Shown piece by piece: positions 1 to 6,471 of a stretch of DNA of 9,200 nucleotides. The notes beneath the pieces were generated by a model, which was given only the letters and a program-made list of their open reading frames with translations, was not told the origin of the DNA and did not search any database. Where the stretch lies: positions 1 to 9,200 of the forward strand of contig JBBDWJ010000023.1 in the NCBI GenBank assembly GCA_040902925.1, written 5' to 3'. Both the position numbers and the translations under genes were made by a program. Each line of letters starts with the position of its first letter. Position 1 is the stretch's first letter. This stretch comes from JBBDWJ01 sp040902925. Its GTDB lineage: Bacteria > Acidobacteriota > Terriglobia > Bryobacterales > UBA6623.

Positions 1-328
1 GTTTTCCGACGGACTTACTAAATTGTGCTGAATTCGGCTGTCAGCGGCCATCGGGAAGTCGCCTTAATACGTTTTAGGCTAGAGGGCTTAATACGCCTTA
101 CAAAAAGCATTCGGCCGCGCCTCCAACCCGAGGCAAGAGGCGATTTCCGGGCGTTACCCCTCGCGCAACGAGCCCAGCGGATCGAGACACGCGGCACGTA
201 CGAGTGGCGCGGCTGTCGCAAGCAAAGCGCTACCAAAGCCAAAGTGCAAAAGGCAACAGGCAAAAGGCAACAGGCAAAAGGGAAAGCCCCCGGGATGCAG
301 TGGCTTGCGGATGCCTTTTGTTACAGAG
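1..328. other. Non-coding left edge
   Basis: I see no supported gene in these bases. The open frames here have no family resemblance, no convincing ribosome binding site and a composition unlike the neighbouring genes. The only structure is the GCAAAAG/GCAACAG heptamer array at 246-280, plus a 9-base direct repeat, CTTAATACG, at 63-71 and 87-95. The stretch lies downstream of the minus-strand hydrolase, and I see no hairpin-plus-T-run terminator for that gene. Confidence 0.5.
246..282. repeat. Short tandem heptamer array
   Basis: Five consecutive 7-bp units alternate GCAAAAG, GCAACAG, GCAAAAG, GCAACAG, GCAAAAG (246-280), equivalent to two and a half copies of a 14-bp unit. The same heptamer recurs at 2442-2448 in another intergenic gap. 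Its function is unknown. It resembles a dispersed low-complexity intergenic repeat rather than a coding or regulatory site. Confidence 0.8.
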
Positions 329-1384
329 CTACGGGGTCTTTACTTCGAGTTCCCTGACCGGCCGGCCGTCTCCCCACTTGCCCATGAAGCGCTGCTCGGG
401 GGTGTTGCCGAAGGCGACGCCGCAGTTTTGGTTCTCGAAGGCGCAATTCAGCAGGGCTTCGGAAAGCTTCCAGTAGCAGTAGTAGTCGACGGCGTTCGTG
501 CGCGTCAGCGGCAGCGCGATTCCTATCAGTGCCGTGAAGGCGTTGTTGTTGTACTGTTCTTGCAAGGATAGCGGCTCGTCGTGGCCGGAGTTGATCGGCG
601 CGAACAGGTTATAGGGATCGGCATGATGAGTCACTAGATTCTTGAATGGCGGTTGGATTTGGGTGTCTCTCCAAAGCCGCTTGGCGAAATGAGGGCCGAC
701 GACCGGGTCCGTGCTGCCGACCAGGAGGAGCAGTTTCGTCGCGGCAGGCATTGCCCCGTAGCCTTCGGGCAGGCCGATGTCGGAACCGTACCAGCCTTGG
801 TTGACCATCAAGGCTTGCACCTTGGGCAGGCCGTTCGCCGGCGCGTGTACGGTGATGTTTGCGGCCAGCGCGCCGCCGTAGGAATGGCCGAGGACGGCGA
901 AATGATCGAGTCTCGGCTGCACGCAGCTGCCCACGTCGCATCGGGCTTTCAGTTCCGCCAGGGCGCTCTTGATGCCTTGGACGGCGTTTGCTTCAAACTC
1001 ACGCGCGTGCGTGGGGAATTTCTCAAAGCGCGGATAGATGACGATGTTGCCTTTACGCACGAGGTGCTCGATCCAGCCCCCGTACATCTTGGGATTGACC
1101 TGCGCCAATCCATGGAGGAAGACAACCACATCGGCGGATTCGGGGGCGGGGTCGTCGGGGATGAACAGCGCGAAGCCGTCAGCGCTTTCGTCTTTCGAGA
1201 TGTGGACGACTTTGGCGTGGGTGTAATCCTTGCCGCCGGGGCCTTTTTCAGGCTGCTCGGGCGGCGAGCGGCGCTCGATGGTCGCATAGTCTTGGGCGGG
1301 CGGCTGCCGCAGGGTACAGCCGAGGCTCAAGGCGGTTAGGATCACCAGCAGGGCTGGGGAAAGGGAGAACGCTGTATTGAGCAC
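329..1384 (-). CDS. Putative lipoprotein alpha/beta hydrolase
   Basis: A serine hydrolase of the alpha/beta-hydrolase fold, probably an esterase or lipase-like enzyme anchored outside the cytoplasmic membrane; the substrate is unknown. From the GTG start proposed here (351 residues) the protein opens with a hydrophobic segment ending in the lipobox LSLGC, with the lipidated Cys at about residue 23. The fold signature follows: oxyanion-hole FLHG near residue 91, nucleophile elbow GHSYGG (Ser about 168), a candidate acid in GSTDP (Asp about 226) and a candidate His in SGHDEP (about 268). Several C-terminal cysteines may form disulfides, which fits export. The start is uncertain. The frame is open upstream to 1717, inside vapC, and an ATG at 1489 is possible, but it would put about 35 residues before the signal core and would translate a REP-like hairpin. 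Neither start has a good ribosome binding site. The gene lies about 260 nt downstream of vapC and is probably transcribed separately. Confidence 0.75.
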   Translation of the reverse strand: MLNTAFSLSPALLVILTALSLGCTLRQPPAQDYATIERRSPPEQPEKGPGGKDYTHAKVVHISKDESADGFALFIPDDPAPESADVVVFLHGLAQVNPKMYGGWIEHLVRKGNIVIYPRFEKFPTHAREFEANAVQGIKSALAELKARCDVGSCVQPRLDHFAVLGHSYGGALAANITVHAPANGLPKVQALMVNQGWYGSDIGLPEGYGAMPAATKLLLLVGSTDPVVGPHFAKRLWRDTQIQPPFKNLVTHHADPYNLFAPINSGHDEPLSLQEQYNNNAFTALIGIALPLTRTNAVDYYCYWKLSEALLNCAFENQNCGVAFGNTPEQRFMGKWGDGRPVRELEVKTP

Positions 1385-1442
1385 AACACGCGGCCCCGAG
1401 TCACTCGACCGTAATACAAAAGATAAGGCCTGACGGCGTGAC

Positions 1443-1468
1443 GGGTGGCCATGCGGCTCATGCCGCCC
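1443..1468. repeat. REP-like imperfect hairpin
   Basis: GGGTGGCCATG (1443-1453) pairs with CATGCCGCCC (1459-1468) around a 5-nt loop, with one bulged base and one G-T pair. It lies upstream of the hydrolase coding core and looks like a dispersed intergenic palindrome. That argues against translation from the ATG at 1489. Its sequence differs from the REP-like pair at 6099-6199. Confidence 0.45.
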
Positions 1469-1643
1469 TACACCGTTCGGAGTAGGCATGCGGGAATTGT
1501 AACCGATCTTCGCGGCGCTAAGCCAAGCCGGCGGGCCTCGTGACCCCTGCTGTTCAAAGGTTTCAGCGCACAACGAGGAATCGCAAGCCGCGCTCGACGA
1601 CAGTTCCTTAATCTTGGTTTCGATCAGCACGTGCTTGATGGAA

Positions 1644-2024
1644 CTAGAGGGAAGCGAGAAGCAGGTCCGGAACCCGTTCAAAATGCCGGCGGTTTCGAGT
1701 GAGCAGTTCGCCACCATTGCACCAAACGATACCGGCGATCAGGCAATCGGCCATCGGGATCGAGTTGCCGGTTCGATCCAAGCCCCGGCGAATGGAAGCG
1801 GCCTTATCTGCTGATGCTTCGTCGAGTGGGAGCAGTGTAAACGCAGACAGAAGCTCCAGCCACTGCTTTTCCTGCCGCGTGTTCCTCGCGCCAGTTAGCA
1901 GTTCGAAACGGTTGACCACCGTCGTACAGAGTACACCCCGGGACAGTTCTTCCGCTATTCGAGGCACTGCTGGCCCGATCCCGGCAAGGAAGTCAATCAT
2001 GACGTCGGTATCGGCAACCGTCAC
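1644..2024 (-). CDS. vapC: VapC-like PIN-domain toxin
   Basis: A 126-residue PIN-domain protein, the usual length for VapC toxins, which are Mg-dependent endoribonucleases that cut tRNA, rRNA or mRNA to arrest growth. The acidic active-site residues are visible: Asp5 (with Asp7) in ADTDVMIDF, Glu41 in RFELLTG, and Asp93 in PMADCLIAG. The C-terminal LLTRNRRHF motif has Asn111 and His114 where many PIN domains have Asn and a fourth Asp; such variation occurs in VapC proteins. The start is GTG, and its bases overlap the TGA of the upstream antitoxin (GTGA, 4 nt), implying translational coupling. The next in-frame ATG would delete the essential first Asp, so GTG is preferred. The spurious N-terminal extension of the downstream hydrolase frame overlaps this gene's 3' end. 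The target RNA cannot be predicted. Confidence 0.88.
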   Translation of the reverse strand: MTVADTDVMIDFLAGIGPAVPRIAEELSRGVLCTTVVNRFELLTGARNTRQEKQWLELLSAFTLLPLDEASADKAASIRRGLDRTGNSIPMADCLIAGIVWCNGGELLTRNRRHFERVPDLLLASL

Positions 2025-2260
2025 CGCCAGTTCTCCCTCAAATCGGCAACGTGGCGGCGGAGCCGGTCGGCTTCCTTGGATGACAGAGTTCCTCGCATGG
2101 CAACGGCCCTGCGGCGCCGGGCCTGGCGTTCTTCTTCGCGGTCCAGATAGACCTGGATTGCATCCGTCACCAGAACTGAGAAACCCTTGTCGCCTCTTCG
2201 GGCCGCCATTTCGAGCAGACGGGCACGGTGTTCCGCCTTCATTTCGATCGTGGTCCGCAT
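2021..2260 (-). CDS. vapB: VapB-like ribbon-helix-helix antitoxin
   Basis: A small basic protein of 79 residues from the preferred ATG, with an N-terminal MRTTIEM strand followed by two helices, typical of ribbon-helix-helix antitoxins. The N-terminus should bind operator DNA as a dimer. The Arg/Glu-rich C-terminal half (EEERQARRRR onward) should wrap and inhibit the VapC partner. It is immediately upstream of vapC with a 4-nt overlap. An in-frame ATG lies five codons upstream (2275), but it falls inside the predicted promoter palindrome, so the ATG at 2260 is more likely. A -10 TATAAT at 2272-2267 places transcription initiation at or within a base or two of that ATG, so the mRNA may be leaderless. 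AAGGGG directly abuts the ATG, too close to act as a normal Shine-Dalgarno. Confidence 0.85.
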   Translation of the reverse strand: MRTTIEMKAEHRARLLEMAARRGDKGFSVLVTDAIQVYLDREEERQARRRRAVAMRGTLSSKEADRLRRHVADLRENWR

Positions 2261-2266
2261 CCCCTT

Positions 2267-2290
2267 ATTATACATGCATGTGCATGCACA
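2267..2290 (-). promoter_or_regulatory. vapBC promoter with overlapping palindromic operator
   Basis: The minus strand reads a perfect -10 hexamer TATAAT at 2272-2267, six bases before the vapB ATG. Directly upstream are two overlapping perfect palindromes: ACATGCATGT (2272-2281) and TGTGCATGCACA (2279-2290). A clear -35 is absent; the best match is a weak TAGTTG at about 2294-2289. Palindromes touching the promoter are the expected arrangement for autorepression by a ribbon-helix-helix antitoxin-toxin complex. The operator role is inferred; the palindromes and hexamer are seen directly. Confidence 0.6.
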
Positions 2291-2513
2291 ACTAGGCTCA
2301 GAGCACTGCGGCGCGTAAGCATGGTGGGCACTCCAGAGGCATCGTACAAATTCGCGGATGTTGAGATGAGGGCCTCGCGACGTCAGGCGGGAACGTCAGG
2401 TGAAGCGGGCCGATCTGAGGAGAAAAGGTTAAGAAGAAAAGGCAAAAGGCAAATTGCAACCGGCAAAGTTTTCGGCGCGAGGTAGAAGGCATGCTGCGGC
2501 GTTCGGCACGCGG
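2291..2513. other. Intergenic gap with heptamer remnant
   Basis: No gene is supported between the vapB promoter and the end of the caspase-like gene. The stretch contains an A/G-rich tract (about 2419-2455) that includes GCAAAAG at 2442-2448 followed by a partial GCAAA, matching the array at 246-280. No clear terminator for the caspase-like gene is visible. Confidence 0.5.
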
Positions 2514-3671
2514 CTACATTCCCAGGAAGCGTTCGAGTTTTGCGAGCACGGGCTCGAGCTGATCCATGGAACGGCTGGCCCGGCGAAGGTCGCCGTCGTT
2601 GAAAGCCTTTTCGGCTTGATTCAGCAACACGTTGAGCTGCGTGGAAGCGGCGGCCATATCTCCGCGCAGGGAGACGCCCTGGCGGGCTTGCTCCTGGCGG
2701 AGATTGTCGAGACTGCCGGTCACGGCGCCGGCTCTAGCAACAAGTTTCGTGAGACGGTCATCGAGGGCGTCGCGTAACGACGAATCATCCGGGGCGGCCG
2801 CGGCTTGACGCGGCGGATTCGCCACTTGCACCGTGGCCGGCGGCCGCTGCGCGTCGGCAACCAACATCAGGTCGCGCTTCTCCGGCGGCGCGGCCCCCAC
2901 GGGCAGGAAGTAGAAATCGCCGATGACGCTCGAGCTGCTCCAGGCCAATTGCTTGCTGCCGGAAGCGTTGTAGACGCTTTCGCGTACCTGGTTGAAGACC
3001 TCGTCGAGCTTGAGGCCGGGCTTGCGCAGCGCTTCGAGTAAGTAGCTTGTGAACAAACCGTTGCGGCCGCCAGGGTTGTCGCTGGCGGTGGCGCCCGGCG
3101 CGGTGGCGAAAGCGACAAAGCTGCCGCGGGCGGCGTGCATGGCCGCCAAGCCCGCTGAGCTCGACCGCGACGTCGAGAACCCGTTGTTGCGGCAGGCGTC
3201 GAGAATCACGATGTTCAGACGTGAACCCGAACGCGCCATGCGGTCGTGCAGCTTCGACGCTGAGTAGGCGTCGTATTTAACGCTGGCTTCGTCCTTCACC
3301 TCGAAATCGACCGGGATGAGGTAGTTCTCCTGCTCGACCTGCAGGCCGTGGCCTGAAAAATGAAACAGGCCGACGCTGCCGGGTTCGAGCGACGACACGA
3401 AGCGGTTGATGGATTCCTCCATCGCGCGGCGGTCGCCGTTGGTGAGGGTCGTGACTTTGAAGCCGAGAGCTTTGAGGGTTTGATCGAGGTCGGTGGCGTC
3501 GTTGACGGCGTTTTGCAGATTAGGAGCGTGCTGATAGGCGCTGTTGCCGATCAGCAAGGCGTAGCGCGCTTCGGCAGCCGGCGCGGGAGCGGAGAAGGAA
3601 AGAACCGTTAGCAGGGCTAGCGCCGGCAGTAGGGAAACTCTCGATGCACGTTGCCTGATGGACGGAAGCAT
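2514..3671 (-). CDS. Secreted caspase-like peptidase (C14 family)
   Basis: A 385-residue caspase-fold cysteine peptidase of the bacterial metacaspase/orthocaspase kind. A basic N-terminus and hydrophobic core (about residues 5-30) ending in APAPAA form a likely Sec signal peptide, so the enzyme should act in the periplasm or outside. The caspase domain (about 35-257) begins RYALLIGNSAYQ. It carries the catalytic His in FSGHG (His108) and the catalytic Cys in VILDACRNN (Cys160), so the dyad is intact. A Pro/Ala-rich linker (about 260-295) leads to a helical, possibly coiled-coil tail (about 298-385) with no domain I recognise. The ATG at 3671 is chosen because GGGAG lies 8 nt upstream and the signal peptide begins there; the frame is open to 3782, but the extra 37 residues are low-complexity and overlap the upstream gene. 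The CsgG-like gene ends 70 nt upstream, suggesting an operon. The peptide specificity and target are unknown. Confidence 0.88.
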   Translation of the reverse strand: MLPSIRQRASRVSLLPALALLTVLSFSAPAPAAEARYALLIGNSAYQHAPNLQNAVNDATDLDQTLKALGFKVTTLTNGDRRAMEESINRFVSSLEPGSVGLFHFSGHGLQVEQENYLIPVDFEVKDEASVKYDAYSASKLHDRMARSGSRLNIVILDACRNNGFSTSRSSSAGLAAMHAARGSFVAFATAPGATASDNPGGRNGLFTSYLLEALRKPGLKLDEVFNQVRESVYNASGSKQLAWSSSSVIGDFYFLPVGAAPPEKRDLMLVADAQRPPATVQVANPPRQAAAAPDDSSLRDALDDRLTKLVARAGAVTGSLDNLRQEQARQGVSLRGDMAAASTQLNVLLNQAEKAFNDGDLRRASRSMDQLEPVLAKLERFLGM

Positions 3672-3721
3672 GGTTTGTTCTCCCGCGAAGACAGTTGCTC
3701 TCGCCAGGGGCGGCCTTGAAG

Positions 3722-3737
3722 CTTGCGCCGCCGCAAG
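3722..3737. other. Intercistronic hairpin
   Basis: CTTGCG (3722-3727) and CGCAAG (3732-3737) form a perfect 6-bp stem with a 4-nt loop, starting 4 nt past the stop codon of the CsgG-like gene, in the gap before the caspase-like gene. No T-run follows on the minus strand, so it is not a standard terminator. It could moderate read-through or protect the 3' end of the upstream message. Confidence 0.4.
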
Positions 3738-3741
3738 AAAT

Positions 3742-4704
3742 CTAGTTTCCGACCGTGTCGCCGACCTTGGGCGGCGTCGCACCGGCGTAGGTGCCGACCG
3801 CCGAACTCTGATCGACTTCGCTGATCGTTACTTCTCCGAGAGTTTCCTCAATCCGCCGCAGCACTTTGCCCGTCGCGGGATCCTTCACTTCGCGGGTAAC
3901 GCGCTTGATCAGCAGTTTGTCGCCAACCTTAACGCCAGACGAGCTGCCGACATTGACGATCACGGTTCCGTCGGCGTAGTCGGCGACCAGGCCGTCGATC
4001 TCGATTTTCGTGGACGCGATGCGGCCGGCGTTGCCCTCCAGATCGCGGGCCACCGGCTCCACAGCCTTGTTGACCGCCTCGCCGATGATGGTGTTGGCGA
4101 AGTTCGAGCTGGTCATGTCGATAGCGCCGGCGCCGCCACCACCGCCGCCGTATCCGCCGCCAAGCAAGGAGGTGCCCTCACGCGTCGAATCGCCTTCGCC
4201 AGTTGCTACTGCCAGAATCTCGGCGGTGTTGACGTCGATCATGCGCGCGGTAATGGCGACGACAGCTTTGGCTTTGCTGCGTCCGACGCCGCCGATCGCC
4301 GCACCAAAACGCCCGAAGGCGCCGGTGCTGACCTTCGTGTTCTTGTCGTCGCGGCCAAACTGCGTGATGCTGCCGATGATGATCGTGTCAACTCCCAGCA
4401 CCTTGCCGAGCTGGGCGGCCGAGGTCGGGTTGGCGCGGTCGCTGTTGGAAAAGTTTTGCTCCGTGAGGACTTTCTCTAGGGCGGAGCGTTCAATGACGGA
4501 GTAGACTCCGCCATTCACCAGCTTCTCGACCATCAGGTCGCGAATGCCCTTGCCTACGTCGTAGTGGCCGCCAAAGATCGCGTAGATATTGGGGGCCACG
4601 GTACCGTATTCAAAATCCAATACCGCGACGCGCTTTTTGCTCTGAGCAGTCGCCGCCGAGGCTACAAGAAGCACCAAAACCAAAGTGACAGCCAAGCGTC
4701 GCAT
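3742..4704 (-). CDS. CsgG/HfaB-family secreted protein
   Basis: A 320-residue protein related to CsgG, the outer-membrane protein that exports curli subunits, and to other CsgG-fold envelope proteins. A short signal peptide (MRRLAVTLVLVLLVASAATA, then Q) is followed by the CsgG/TolB-like domain: RVAVLDFEYG, an amphipathic helix and VYSVIERSALEKVLTEQ, then the AAQLGKVLGVDTIIIGSI strand (to about 115). Residues 120-205 cover the region where CsgG makes its membrane hairpins and include a glycine-rich run (about 182-193). Residues 232-320 form a separate beta-rich tail with VGSSSGVKVGDKLLIKR. There is no Cys at the signal cleavage site, unlike the lipoprotein CsgG of enterics. No curli subunit or csgEF partner is in the window, so an export role is unproven. 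The start is well supported: GGGAGGG lies 6 nt upstream of the ATG. The caspase-like gene follows 70 nt downstream. Confidence 0.85.
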   Translation of the reverse strand: MRRLAVTLVLVLLVASAATAQSKKRVAVLDFEYGTVAPNIYAIFGGHYDVGKGIRDLMVEKLVNGGVYSVIERSALEKVLTEQNFSNSDRANPTSAAQLGKVLGVDTIIIGSITQFGRDDKNTKVSTGAFGRFGAAIGGVGRSKAKAVVAITARMIDVNTAEILAVATGEGDSTREGTSLLGGGYGGGGGGAGAIDMTSSNFANTIIGEAVNKAVEPVARDLEGNAGRIASTKIEIDGLVADYADGTVIVNVGSSSGVKVGDKLLIKRVTREVKDPATGKVLRRIEETLGEVTISEVDQSSAVGTYAGATPPKVGDTVGN

Positions 4705-5074
4705 GCTTTTCCCTCCCGTTCCTAGAAGTCCACCTAAGCCATAAAGCGTTTTGAAGCCAGTGGGATGTGCCTGGCAAGAGGCGCCTGGCCGGGGAGCCCT
4801 ACTTCTGGTGGCAAGAGACCCTGCGGGCTACCCAGCGGATATGCCCTCAATTATATATGAGAAGCGCAAACGAGCCGAACAAGGGGATTACCGTAGGTGC
4901 ATGCGGTGTAAGGGATGAATTTTGCGCGGGATTGTGAGGTTACCCACCGCGGGCGCCTGATCGCCGCGGCGGCATAGCCAATCTGCCGGCGAGGGAAGTT
5001 CTTGAAAGCGGGCATCTTCGCATGTGCCAGAGCCCTGGCCAGCGGGAGCGGTAGCCGCTCATCCGGAGGCTGTT
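4705..5074. other. Divergent intergenic region
   Basis: This 370-nt spacer lies between the divergent CsgG-like gene (minus) and otsB (plus) and must hold promoters for one or both. On the minus strand an AT-rich block reads TATATAAT (4857-4850), a plausible -10 about 145 nt before the CsgG-like start. The best upstream hexamer is TTGTTC at 4882-4877, with a long spacer, so the assignment is weak. I found no convincing plus-strand promoter for otsB and no gene or strong repeat. Confidence 0.35.
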
Positions 5075-5920
5075 ATGGTGGTAGAGGCTTTTCGCGAGGT
5101 AGGCGTGAAGGAGAAAATGACCACCGATCGGCTGGCGTCGGCTCTGGAGTCGATCGGGGAAATCCAGGGCCGCATGACGGGCAAGCGACTGGCCGTGTTT
5201 CTGGACTATGACGGGACGCTGACGCCGATCGTCGAGCGGCCCGAGCAGGCGGTTTTATCCGCCGAGACGCGTGAGGTCGTTGAGGATCTGGCTTCGCTCT
5301 GCCCATTGGCCGTGATCAGCGGCCGCGATTTGCGGGATGTGCGGGACCTGGTCGGCATCAAGGGAATTTACTATGCCGGCAGCCACGGATTCGATATCGC
5401 GGGGCCGGCTGGACACCACATTTCCGTGCGCCAGGGGGAAGAATTCCTGCCGCAGCTTGATGAGCTGGAGATCCGGCTGCGGGATCGGCTGCGGACTGTT
5501 GACGGCTCCGAGATCGAACGCAAGACGTTTTCGATCGCCGTACACTACCGGCGAGTGGCTTCCGGGCACGCAGCGGAAGTTGAGCGGGTGGTGGACGAGG
5601 AGTTGGCGAAATCACCGCAACTTCGCAAAACCCTCGGGAAGAAGGTTTTCGACCTGCAGCCGCGGATCGATTGGCACAAAGGGAAAGCTTTGATTCACCT
5701 GTTGAATGTCTTGCACCTGGATGGGGCAGACGTTCTGCCTATCTTCCTCGGCGATGATTTGACGGATGAGGATGCGTTCGAATCGATTGCCGGCCGTGGT
5801 ATCGGAATCGTGGTGCGGGATGAGGTTCGGCCGACGGCGGCGCAATTTGCCCTTGAGAGCGCCGCGGAGGTTAGGCGGTTCCTGGAGGTTTTCGCAAAGA
5901 TTTTGCGTGAACAGGGGTGA
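5075..5920 (+). CDS. otsB: Trehalose-6-phosphate phosphatase
   Basis: A HAD-superfamily phosphatase that hydrolyses trehalose-6-phosphate to trehalose in the cytoplasm, the last step of the OtsA-OtsB route to this compatible solute. The 281-residue product (from the preferred start) has the HAD motifs in order: FLDYDGTL with the nucleophile Asp44 and acid-base Asp46, VISGR (80-84), the OtsB-specific AGSHG (101-105), Lys204 in WHKGKAL, and LGDDLTDEDAF with Asp227 and Asp228. Length and motif spacing match the single-domain OtsB family. Two starts are credible: ATG 5075 with GGAGG 5 nt upstream (chosen), and ATG 5117 with AAGGAG 3 nt upstream. An earlier ATG at 5024 lacks such a site. No otsA synthase lies in the window, so the synthase is elsewhere or beyond the edges. 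The 3' end is followed by a long repeat-rich gap, so the gene is probably monocistronic. Confidence 0.93.
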   Translation: MVVEAFREVGVKEKMTTDRLASALESIGEIQGRMTGKRLAVFLDYDGTLTPIVERPEQAVLSAETREVVEDLASLCPLAVISGRDLRDVRDLVGIKGIYYAGSHGFDIAGPAGHHISVRQGEEFLPQLDELEIRLRDRLRTVDGSEIERKTFSIAVHYRRVASGHAAEVERVVDEELAKSPQLRKTLGKKVFDLQPRIDWHKGKALIHLLNVLHLDGADVLPIFLGDDLTDEDAFESIAGRGIGIVVRDEVRPTAAQFALESAAEVRRFLEVFAKILREQG

Positions 5921-6098
5921 CAGGCTTGGCTGGCGGTTGCGACGTCGCGACACAAGCGAGGCTTCGATCACCGGGCCCTCCCTTCGAACGCGGTGCATTG
6001 TGGTTGTCAACTGGCTGCTTCGTAGCGGCGGGTGCTGTCCTGATCTTGCGTTGGTTTCGGTTGAGGGCGTGGCGCTGGGCCAATCCCATCGCCGCAGG
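5921..6098. other. Non-coding gap downstream of otsB
   Basis: No gene is supported. A plus-strand frame from GTG 5917 overlaps the otsB stop and encodes one hydrophobic stretch, but it runs straight through the REP-like pair and into the left end of the element, has no known family and lacks the codon pattern of its neighbours. No clear otsB terminator is visible before the inverted repeat at 6099. Confidence 0.4.
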
Positions 6099-6199
6099 CG
6101 ATCCGAGCCCCATCCGCAAGGGTGGGGTCACATTCTCGATCGCGCGGTACAGTGCAGGAAAGCTGGTCAACCCCATCCTCGCGGATGGGGCTCGGATCG
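6099..6199. repeat. BIME-like pair of inverted REP hairpins
   Basis: Two 30-bp arms (6099-6128 and 6170-6199) are inverted copies that differ at two positions and are separated by 41 nt. Each arm is also a hairpin on its own. In the left arm CCCCATCC and GGGTGGGG flank GCAA with one G-T pair. In the right arm CCCCATCC and GGATGGGG pair perfectly around TCGC. GC-rich hairpins in a head-to-head pair between genes are the architecture of REP/BIME repeats mobilised by RAYT (TnpA-REP) transposases. No such transposase is present here. The structure could also stabilise the 3' end of the otsB message. Confidence 0.75.
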
Positions 6200-6206
6200 G
6201 TATAAC

Positions 6207-6253
6207 CCGGACACATGGGTAACACTTTGACCCAACCACATGGGTAACACTTT
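6207..6253. repeat. Left terminal inverted repeat of the element
   Basis: This 47-bp end begins CCGG and contains two copies of CACATGGGTAACACTTT (6212-6228, 6237-6253) separated by 8 nt. It matches the complement of 6453-6499 at all but three positions. Confidence 0.9.
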
Positions 6254-6280
6254 CTCCGATTCCCCCCGAACGCCCAGTTT

Positions 6281-6358
6281 TTGCGAGTCAGTGGACTGCG
6301 TCAAGGTTACCTTCCCAGCTCGCTAAGCGAGACCTTGACCCACTCCACTGACTCGCAA
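6281..6358. repeat. Internal long inverted repeat (nested hairpin)
   Basis: Arms of 27 bp (6281-6307 and 6332-6358) match at 25 positions and could form a long stem. The 24-nt loop itself ends in a perfect small hairpin, CTCGCT/AGCGAG around one A (6319-6331), directly against the right arm. The whole sits in the left half of the MITE-like element, giving a palindrome inside a palindrome. No T-run follows, so it is not an ordinary terminator. Confidence 0.85.
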
Positions 6359-6442
6359 GGACTTTGCTCCGCCAGGCGGGGAATCGGGAGGGGCTGGGTG
6401 CCCACTCCACGCAAAGCCATTCCCACCGCACAAATCATCTAC

Positions 6443-6471
6443 TTGACGCGACAAAGTGTTACCCATGTGAT
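6443..6471 (+). promoter_or_regulatory. Possible outward promoter at element right end
   Basis: TTGACG (6443-6448) and TGTGAT (6466-6471) are separated by exactly 17 bp on the plus strand, overlapping the right terminal repeat and pointing at ribBA. The -35 matches consensus at five of six positions but the -10 at only four, so this is weak. Transcription from here would give ribBA a leader of about 160 nt. Confidence 0.3.

Noticed and set aside
1385..1717. N-terminal extension of the hydrolase to ATG 1717 or ATG 1489
   Set aside because: The longest form overlaps the end of vapC and has no ribosome binding site. The 1489 form would put a REP-like hairpin and about 35 residues ahead of the lipoprotein signal.
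3672..3782. N-terminal extension of the caspase-like protein to 3782
   Set aside because: It overlaps the CsgG-like gene, is Arg-rich low-complexity sequence, and would bury a good signal peptide that has its own ribosome binding site at 3671.
3658..4479. Long plus-strand open frame (273 codons) opposite the CsgG-like gene
   Set aside because: It is antisense to a gene with clear family motifs, a signal peptide and a strong ribosome binding site. The translation is Asp/Arg/Ala-rich with no recognisable domain, as expected from a shadow frame in GC-rich DNA.
5917..6222. Possible 101-residue membrane peptide starting with GTG over the otsB stop
   Set aside because: The GTGA overlap is suggestive of coupling and one hydrophobic stretch exists, but the frame runs through the REP-like pair and into the transposon end, with no family resemblance and weak codon pattern.
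6281..6358. Intrinsic terminator
   Set aside because: The stem is long and has a complex loop, and no T-run follows on either strand.
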